A stretch of DNA of 64,000 bases from Crystallibacter degradans (GTDB lineage Bacteria; Actinomycetota; Actinomycetes; Actinomycetales; Micrococcaceae). Both the position numbers and the translations under genes were made by a program. Shown here piece by piece: positions 58,438-64,000 of this stretch. Every line of letters starts with the position of its first letter. Within the stretch, counting starts at the first letter, position 1. The notes below the pieces were generated by a model that searched no databases, was not told where the DNA came from, and saw only the letters and a program-made list of their open reading frames with translations. The stretch is from contig NZ_JABBCH010000005.1 of assembly GCF_012952295.1 (NCBI RefSeq), positions 186,001 through 250,000 on the forward strand. The letters are read 5' to 3'.

Positions 58438-61341
58438 GTGCTAAAAGCGAGTGAATCAACTGGACCCGGATCCCACGAGGATGCCCGGACGGACCTATCC
58501 CGGCTGGTCGTGAAGGGCGCGCGGGAGCACAACCTGCGCAATGTCGACCTGGACCTGCCCCGGGATTCCATGATCGTATTCACCGGGCTCTCCGGTTCCG
58601 GCAAGTCCTCCCTGGCCTTCGACACGATCTTCGCCGAGGGGCAGCGCCGCTATGTCGAGTCGTTGTCCGCCTATGCGCGCATGTTTCTGGGCCAGGTGGA
58701 CAAGCCGGATGTCGACTTCATTGAAGGCCTGTCCCCGGCAGTTTCCATCGACCAGAAATCGTCGAGCAAGAACCCCCGTTCCACGGTGGGAACGATTACC
58801 GAGATCTACGACTACATGCGCCTGCTCTGGGCCCGCGTCGGCCGGCCGCACTGCCCGGTTTGCGGCCAGCCGGTGGCACGTCAGACTCCGCAGCAGATTG
58901 TGGATCAGCTGCTGGAGCTTGAGAGCGGTACCCGGTTCCAGATCCTGGCCCCGGTAGTCCGCGGGCGCAAGGGCGAGTTCGTGGACCTGTTCAAAGAACT
59001 TTCCGCCAAGGGCTATTCCCGCGCCAAGGTGGACGGCAAGCTGGTTCAGCTGTCGGAGCCGCCCAAGCTCGGCAAGCAGTTCAAGCACACTATCGAAGTG
59101 GTCATCGACCGGCTGGTGGTCAAGGACGGCATCCAGCAGCGGCTGACTGACTCAATCGAGACCGGGCTGGGCCTGGCCGAGGGCCGTGTGCTGGCAGATT
59201 TTGTGGACCTGGATGAAAGCGAGCCGGGACGCACGCGCGCCTTCTCGGAGCACCTCGCCTGTCCGAATGAGCACCCGTTGGCCATTGATGAAGTCGAGCC
59301 GCGGTCCTTCTCGTTCAACAATCCGTTCGGTGCCTGCCCGGTCTGTACCGGCATCGGCAGCAAGCTCGAAGTGGACGAAGACCTGGTTGTTCCGGACCCG
59401 GAGCTCAGCCTCGGCGATGGCGCGATCGCACCCTGGTCCCTGGGCACTGCAACGCAGCAGTACTGGAACCGGCTGCTTGAAGGCCTGTCCCACGAACTCG
59501 GATTCTCCATGGACGTTCCGTTCAATGAGCTGTCCAAGGATGCGCGCAAGGCCGTGCTCTACGGCAAGGACCACAAGGTGGTGGTCCAGTACCGCAACCG
59601 CTTTGGCCGCGAACGCAAGTACAGCACCGGTTTCGAAGGCGCGGTGCAGTACATCCACCGCAAACATCTGGAAACCGAGTCCGACAATGCGCGGGACCGC
59701 TACGAACAGTACATGCGGGAGATCCCCTGTCCCGAGTGCAAGGGCGCGCGGCTGAACCCTGCATCCCTGTCGGTGCTCATCAACGGCAGGTCCATCGCCG
59801 AAGTATCCGCGATGCCGCTGCAGGAATGCCGCGACTTTCTGAATTCGCTGGAGCTGACGTCGCGCGAGGCGCAAATCGCCCAGCAGGTTCTCATCGAGAT
59901 CCAGGCCAGGCTCCGCTTCCTGCTGGACGTAGGCCTCTCCTACCTGAACCTCGAACGTGCTGCCGGAACCCTCTCGGGCGGTGAAGCCCAGCGTATCCGG
60001 CTGGCCACGCAGATCGGTTCCGGCTTGGTCGGCGTGCTCTACGTTCTGGACGAGCCGTCCATCGGACTGCACCAGCGGGACAACCGCCGGCTGATCGAAA
60101 CGCTGACCCGCCTGCGCGACCTGGGCAACACGCTGATCGTGGTCGAGCACGACGAAGACACCATCAGCGAAGCCGACTGGATTGTGGACGTCGGTCCAGG
60201 TGCGGGCGAACACGGAGGCCAAATAGTCCATTCCGGTTCGCTCAAGGAACTGCTGGACAATGAGCAGTCCATTACCGGTGATTACCTCGCCGGTAGGCGC
60301 CGTATCGACGTTCCCGCCAAACGCCGCAAGATCGACAAGAAGCGGCAGCTTAAGGTGGTCGCTGCGCGGGAAAACAACCTGCAGGGCATCGACGCAGTCT
60401 TCCCGCTTGGCGTCTTCACCGCCGTCACCGGCGTGAGTGGCTCCGGAAAGTCCACCCTCGTCAATGACATCCTGTACAAGGTACTGGCCAACAAACTCAA
60501 CCGGGCCAAGCAGGTCGCCGGCCGGCATACGCGGGTCGAGGGACTTGAGCATCTGGACAAGGTCATCCACGTCGACCAGAGCCCGATCGGCCGCACGCCG
60601 CGGTCCAATGCGGCTACCTACACAGGTGTCTTCGACAATATCCGCAAACTCTTTGCCGAAACCAACGAAGCCAAGGTGCGCGGCTACCAGCCGGGACGGT
60701 TTTCGTTCAACGTCAAGGGCGGACGCTGTGAAGCATGCAGCGGCGACGGCACCCTGAAGATCGAGATGAACTTCCTGCCGGACGTCTATGTGCCGTGCGA
60801 GGTCTGCCACGGCGCCCGCTACAACCGCGAAACGCTTGAAGTCCATTACAAGGGCAAGACCATTGCGGATGTGCTGGACATGCCGATCGAGGAAGGTGCG
60901 GAATTCTTCGCGGCTTTCACCCCGATTGCCCGCCACTTGAATACCTTGGTGGACGTCGGCTTGGGATACGTCCGGCTCGGCCAGCCCGCTACTACCCTCT
61001 CCGGCGGCGAAGCGCAGCGGGTCAAACTCGCCAGCGAACTGCAGAAGCGCAGCAACGGCCGCAGCATCTACGTCCTCGACGAACCCACCACCGGGTTGCA
61101 CTTCGAGGACATCCGCAAGCTGTTGCTGGTACTCCAGTCATTGGTGGACAAGGGCAACACCGTCATCACCATCGAACACAACCTGGACGTCATCAAGAGT
61201 GCCGACTGGGTAGTGGATCTTGGGCCGGACGGAGGTTCCGGCGGTGGCCGGATTATTGCAACCGGCACGCCTGAACAGGTGGCGAAGGCGGAGGTCAGCC
61301 ACACCGGACGGTACCTCGCGGAGGTACTCGAATCGGCCTGA
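58438..61341 (+). CDS. uvrA: Excinuclease ABC subunit A
   Basis: UvrA is the damage-sensing ATPase of nucleotide excision repair, 967 residues. It has two ABC cassettes: Walker [13 protein letters not shown] and [13 protein letters not shown], two LSGGEAQR signatures, and [11 protein letters not shown] and [11 protein letters not shown] Walker B/D loops. Zinc sites are [17 protein letters not shown] and CEACSGDG with [10 protein letters not shown]. The GTG at 58438 is preferred to that at 58429 because TAGAGT lies 7 bases before it, giving a leaderless start; the LexA box is just upstream. Confidence 0.96.
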   Translation: MLKASESTGPGSHEDARTDLSRLVVKGAREHNLRNVDLDLPRDSMIVFTGLSGSGKSSLAFDTIFAEGQRRYVESLSAYARMFLGQVDKPDVDFIEGLSPAVSIDQKSSSKNPRSTVGTITEIYDYMRLLWARVGRPHCPVCGQPVARQTPQQIVDQLLELESGTRFQILAPVVRGRKGEFVDLFKELSAKGYSRAKVDGKLVQLSEPPKLGKQFKHTIEVVIDRLVVKDGIQQRLTDSIETGLGLAEGRVLADFVDLDESEPGRTRAFSEHLACPNEHPLAIDEVEPRSFSFNNPFGACPVCTGIGSKLEVDEDLVVPDPELSLGDGAIAPWSLGTATQQYWNRLLEGLSHELGFSMDVPFNELSKDARKAVLYGKDHKVVVQYRNRFGRERKYSTGFEGAVQYIHRKHLETESDNARDRYEQYMREIPCPECKGARLNPASLSVLINGRSIAEVSAMPLQECRDFLNSLELTSREAQIAQQVLIEIQARLRFLLDVGLSYLNLERAAGTLSGGEAQRIRLATQIGSGLVGVLYVLDEPSIGLHQRDNRRLIETLTRLRDLGNTLIVVEHDEDTISEADWIVDVGPGAGEHGGQIVHSGSLKELLDNEQSITGDYLAGRRRIDVPAKRRKIDKKRQLKVVAARENNLQGIDAVFPLGVFTAVTGVSGSGKSTLVNDILYKVLANKLNRAKQVAGRHTRVEGLEHLDKVIHVDQSPIGRTPRSNAATYTGVFDNIRKLFAETNEAKVRGYQPGRFSFNVKGGRCEACSGDGTLKIEMNFLPDVYVPCEVCHGARYNRETLEVHYKGKTIADVLDMPIEEGAEFFAAFTPIARHLNTLVDVGLGYVRLGQPATTLSGGEAQRVKLASELQKRSNGRSIYVLDEPTTGLHFEDIRKLLLVLQSLVDKGNTVITIEHNLDVIKSADWVVDLGPDGGSGGGRIIATGTPEQVAKAEVSHTGRYLAEVLESA

Positions 61342-61370
61342 TTGGAGCTGCGGTATATACCTCGGGCGGA

Positions 61371-61385
61371 ATGCGTGTAACGCAT
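61371..61385 (+). repeat. Short inverted repeat before the HAD gene
   Basis: ATGCGT-GTA-ACGCAT, perfect 6-base arms with a 3-base gap, lies 28 bases before the GTG at 61414. A separate palindrome, GGTATATACC, is at 61352-61361. Either could be an operator; neither matches a known site. The 9-mer GCATAACGT beside the repeat also occurs in the gltB operator. Confidence 0.5.
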
Positions 61386-61413
61386 AACGTTCAAGGTATG
61401 GAAAAATGCCTAG

Positions 61414-62118
61414 GTGACTTCTTTGCCGGCGCTGGTTCTTTTTGACCTTGACGGGACTCTGGTGGATCCCGCGGGGGCCATCACCGGGGGTATCAGCCGA
61501 GCCCTGCAGCTAGCCGGCCTGCCGGTCCCGCAGCAGGATGTCCTCGACTCCATGGTCGGTCCGCCGCTGGGGCTGTCGCTGCGGGAGAAGGCCGGTGTTT
61601 CGGAGAGCGATCTGGCTGAAGTCATTAGGCTCTACCGGACCGAGTACCGCGTCTCCGGAATGGCAGCCAGCCATGTTTATCCCGGAATGGAAGGGCTGCT
61701 GCAGCAGTTGAAGACCGAAGGCACAATCCTGGCCGTGGCTACGCAGAAGCCCACTCCGATCGCCGACGAACTACTGCGTGTACAGGGATTGACCGCCTAT
61801 TTCGAGAGTGTCCATGGCGCTGGCTTTGACGATCCCGGCAGCAGCGCCGCAGCCGATGCAGGCAAAATCCCGATTCTGGAGGAGGCTTTGCGGCGGTACG
61901 CCGGGGCCTACGGCAGCGTCGTGATGGTGGGGGACCGGCACTACGACATCACCGCCGCCGTCCACCACGGGATCCCGGCCATCGGTGTCGGCTGGGGATT
62001 TGCGGCCGACGGTGAGCTGGAAGCCGCCGGTGCCGCCGCCGTCGTCGTCAATACCCAGGAACTAGCGGAGGAACTGGCACTGCAGCTAGCGGCCGCCACA
62101 CAAGGAAAGGAGAGGTAA
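61414..62118 (+). CDS. HAD-family hydrolase, phosphoglycolate phosphatase-like
   Basis: 234-residue haloacid-dehalogenase phosphatase. VLFDLDGTLVDP has the nucleophile Asp and the acid Asp; ILAVATQKPT holds the Thr/Lys region and VVMVGDRHYDITAA the metal-binding Asp. A small alpha-helical cap lies at about residues 15-85. The pattern fits Gph or PpaX-type phosphoglycolate/pyrophosphate phosphatases. The start is GTG, with a weak site upstream. It is followed 4 bases later by the acyltransferase gene, forming an operon that runs on into uvrC. Confidence 0.88.
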   Translation: MTSLPALVLFDLDGTLVDPAGAITGGISRALQLAGLPVPQQDVLDSMVGPPLGLSLREKAGVSESDLAEVIRLYRTEYRVSGMAASHVYPGMEGLLQQLKTEGTILAVATQKPTPIADELLRVQGLTAYFESVHGAGFDDPGSSAAADAGKIPILEEALRRYAGAYGSVVMVGDRHYDITAAVHHGIPAIGVGWGFAADGELEAAGAAAVVVNTQELAEELALQLAAATQGKER

Positions 62119-62122
62119 GGGA

Positions 62123-62791
62123 ATGGAATTTTTCGAAGGCACCCGTGCTGCATTCCGTTCCGTGATCTCCGGAACCTGCCGGCCCACGGTTGACGGGCTG
62201 GAAAACTTCCCGCCGGAGGGCCCCGTTATCGTCGCCCCGAACCACCAGTCGTTTTTCGACAGCATCATCGTCCAAGCACTGATGCCGCGCAAGGTGGCGT
62301 TCTTTGCCAAGGCCGAGTACTTCACCGCGAAAGGACCGAAAGGAGCCGCGATGCGCTGGTTCTTCAACAGCGTCGGTTCCGTTCCGGTGGAACGCGGGGA
62401 ACAGGCTGCCAGCGTGGCGGCGCTGCAGACAGCGGTGGAAATTCTTGAGCGGAAAGAGGCGTTCGGCATCTATCCCGAAGGCACCCGTTCCCGCGACGGT
62501 CTGTTGTACCGTGGAAGAACAGGCGTTGGCTGGCTTGCGCTGACCACCGGCGCTCCCGTGGTGCCGGTGGGACTGATCGGAACCGACAGGCTCCAGCCAG
62601 CGGACAAGAAGATGATCAAACCGCAGCATTTCACCCTGAAGATCGGCGCTCCGCTGTATTTCGACAAGACGGGCACGGGGCACTCCCTGCCTGCCCGCCG
62701 TGCCGCCACGGATAAGATCATGGACGCCATTGCCGAACTGAGCGGGCAGGAACGGGCCGGCACCTACAACCAATCCAAACAGGCACAGTAA
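62123..62791 (+). CDS. plsC: 1-acylglycerol-3-phosphate O-acyltransferase-like (PlsC family)
   Basis: 222-residue membrane-associated acyltransferase. The catalytic HX4D is in NHQSFFDS near residues 40-47, and [10 protein letters not shown] supplies the glycerol-phosphate site; [13 protein letters not shown] follows. It makes phosphatidate from lysophosphatidate or is a related glycerolipid acyltransferase. GGAAAGGAGAGG precedes the ATG. It shares one base with uvrC (TAATG), so repair and lipid genes are translationally linked, a common actinobacterial arrangement. Confidence 0.9.
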   Translation: MEFFEGTRAAFRSVISGTCRPTVDGLENFPPEGPVIVAPNHQSFFDSIIVQALMPRKVAFFAKAEYFTAKGPKGAAMRWFFNSVGSVPVERGEQAASVAALQTAVEILERKEAFGIYPEGTRSRDGLLYRGRTGVGWLALTTGAPVVPVGLIGTDRLQPADKKMIKPQHFTLKIGAPLYFDKTGTGHSLPARRAATDKIMDAIAELSGQERAGTYNQSKQAQ

Positions 62792-64000
62792 TGGCACTGC
62801 CCTCGTCTTACCGGCCGAAGCCGGGGGAGATCCCTACCCAGCCCGGAGTGTACAGGTTCCGGGACGACAACAAGCGCGTCATCTATGTGGGTAAGGCCAA
62901 GAACCTCCGGTCCCGTCTCAACAGCTACTTCGCAAATCCCGACGGACTCATGCCGCGCACCCGGGCAATGGTGCATACCGCTGCGTCGGTGGAATGGACC
63001 GTGGTGGGCAGCGAACTGGAGGCCATCCAGCTCGAGTACACCTGGATCAAAGAGTTCACGCCCCGGTTCAACATCATGTTCCGGGACGATAAGTCCTACC
63101 CCTACCTGGCTGTCACCATGGCGGAGAAGTTCCCGCGCGTGCAGGTCATGCGCGGGGACCGGCGAAAGGGCACAAAGTACTTCGGCCCCTTCTACCCGGC
63201 CAAGGCGATCAGGGAAACGGTCGACACCCTGCTGCGCGTCTTCCCGGTCCGCACCTGCAGTGTTGGCGTCTTCAACCGTGCCCAGCGGACCGGCCGGCCG
63301 TGCCTGCTCGGCTACATCGACAAGTGCTCCGCACCGTGTGTCGGACGGATTTCCCCTGAAGACCACAAGGCCCTCGCCGCCGAGTTCTGCGCTTTCATGG
63401 GCGGCGAAGCCGACCGTTTCATCCGTGCGCTGGAACAGAAGATGAACGCCGCCGTTGCCGAGCTCGACTACGAAGCGGCGGCACGGTACCGGGACGACAT
63501 CGCTGCCCTTAGGCGCGTCTTCGAACGTAATGCGGTGGTGCTCAGCGAGGACACGGACGCGGATATTTTCGCCCTGGCCGAAGACGAGCTTGAGGCGGCG
63601 GTCCAGGTTTTCCACGTCCGCGGCGGGCGGATCCGGGGCCAGCGCGGCTGGGTCGTCGAAAAGGTCGAGGATGCCTCCCCGGCGGACCTGACCGAGCACC
63701 TGCTGCAGCAGGTCTACGGCGACGGCGAAGGGCCCGACAGGATCCCCAAGCAGGTGCTGCTGCCCGTCGAGCCGGAAAACAGGCCCGAGCTGGAGGAATG
63801 GTTGCGCGGTTTGCGCGGCAGCAAGGTCGAACTGCGGGTGCCCCAGCGCGGCGACAAGGCCGCGCTGCTCGGCACAGTGCAGGAGAACGCGACCCAGGCG
63901 CTGGCGCTGCACAAGAGCCGCCGCGCCGGGGATCTGACCACCCGCTCCGCCGCGCTGCAGGAGTTGCAGGAGGCGCTCGACCTGCCTGTGGCCCTGCTGC
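62791..64000 (+). CDS. uvrC: Excinuclease ABC subunit C, N-terminal part (3' end outside window)
   Basis: UvrC makes the two incisions of excision repair. The first 403 codons are present with no stop. The N-terminal GIY-YIG nuclease is [24 protein letters not shown]-like (residues about 19-42), with [21 protein letters not shown] after it. A cysteine cluster follows ([14 protein letters not shown]), then the UVR motif ([20 protein letters not shown], about 215-235) that binds UvrB. The sequence ends before the RNase H-like nuclease and HhH domains. ATG at 62791 overlaps the preceding stop by one base. Confidence 0.96.
   Translation, partial: MALPSSYRPKPGEIPTQPGVYRFRDDNKRVIYVGKAKNLRSRLNSYFANPDGLMPRTRAMVHTAASVEWTVVGSELEAIQLEYTWIKEFTPRFNIMFRDDKSYPYLAVTMAEKFPRVQVMRGDRRKGTKYFGPFYPAKAIRETVDTLLRVFPVRTCSVGVFNRAQRTGRPCLLGYIDKCSAPCVGRISPEDHKALAAEFCAFMGGEADRFIRALEQKMNAAVAELDYEAAARYRDDIAALRRVFERNAVVLSEDTDADIFALAEDELEAAVQVFHVRGGRIRGQRGWVVEKVEDASPADLTEHLLQQVYGDGEGPDRIPKQVLLPVEPENRPELEEWLRGLRGSKVELRVPQRGDKAALLGTVQENATQALALHKSRRAGDLTTRSAALQELQEALDLPVALL

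Noticed and set aside
59152-61101. 649-codon open frame on the minus strand
   Set aside because: Antisense to uvrA; no family resemblance.

Overview
The window is about 64 kb of GC-rich actinobacterial chromosome, most like a member of the Micrococcaceae (Arthrobacter and relatives). The evidence is the conserved run trpE - membrane protein - HGxxPAAW protein - trpC - trpB - trpA - lgt - gltBD - pyk - ANTAR regulator, the run polA - rpsA - coaE(GrpB) - uvrB - uvrA - uvrC, several actinobacteria-restricted families (SCO1664, MSMEG_4193, DUF3516 helicase, EF-G2), frequent GTG starts and many leaderless-type starts. Almost all of the DNA is coding. No gene-free stretch exceeds 300 bases; the longest is 283 bases (5543-5825), in front of gltB. 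I see no insertion sequence, prophage, CRISPR array, rRNA or origin.

Layout. 1-5.5 kb: the 3' part of a tryptophan operon, ending in lgt (lipoprotein biogenesis). 5.8-11.9 kb: glutamate synthase (gltB, gltD) behind a regulatory leader with inverted repeats. 12.0-14.3 kb: pyruvate kinase, a convergent ANTAR response regulator, and tRNA-Leu(CAA). 14.4-35.1 kb: a mixed block of kinase-like and phosphatase genes, an AAA+/VWA pair, two stand-alone LigD-type polymerase domains, ArfB, two VOC proteins, an MFS carrier, HrpB helicase, DUF1992, EF-G2, YciO, a PiT phosphate carrier and a reductase. 35.1-42.3 kb: thioesterase, polA, a membrane protein, an Eis-like acetyltransferase and rpsA. 42.3-64 kb: an rRNA-type methyltransferase, YigZ, CoaE-GrpB, MFS carriers, uvrB, a manganese-riboswitch-controlled terC, a helicase/GNAT/peptidase operon, tam, an MBL hydrolase, a GntR regulator, uvrA, a HAD phosphatase, an acyltransferase, and uvrC running off the end.

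How the parts fit. Three nucleotide-excision-repair genes lie within 17 kb: uvrB leaderless, uvrA under a LexA-like box, uvrC in a short operon. Metal and phosphate control are visible as a yybP-ykoY element before terC and four 11-bp PHO-box units before the PiT carrier. A -10 hexamer of form TAnnnT (often TAGGCT) lies 6-7 bases before the start codon of at least fourteen genes, which indicates widespread leaderless transcription and fixes several start codons.

The most interesting uncharacterised parts are the SCO1664 kinase-like / MSMEG_4193 phosphatase pair, which lacks its usual third partner; the divergent AAA+/VWA pair beside it; the two orphan polymerase domains; and a G-quadruplex-forming heptamer repeat before a DUF1992 gene.
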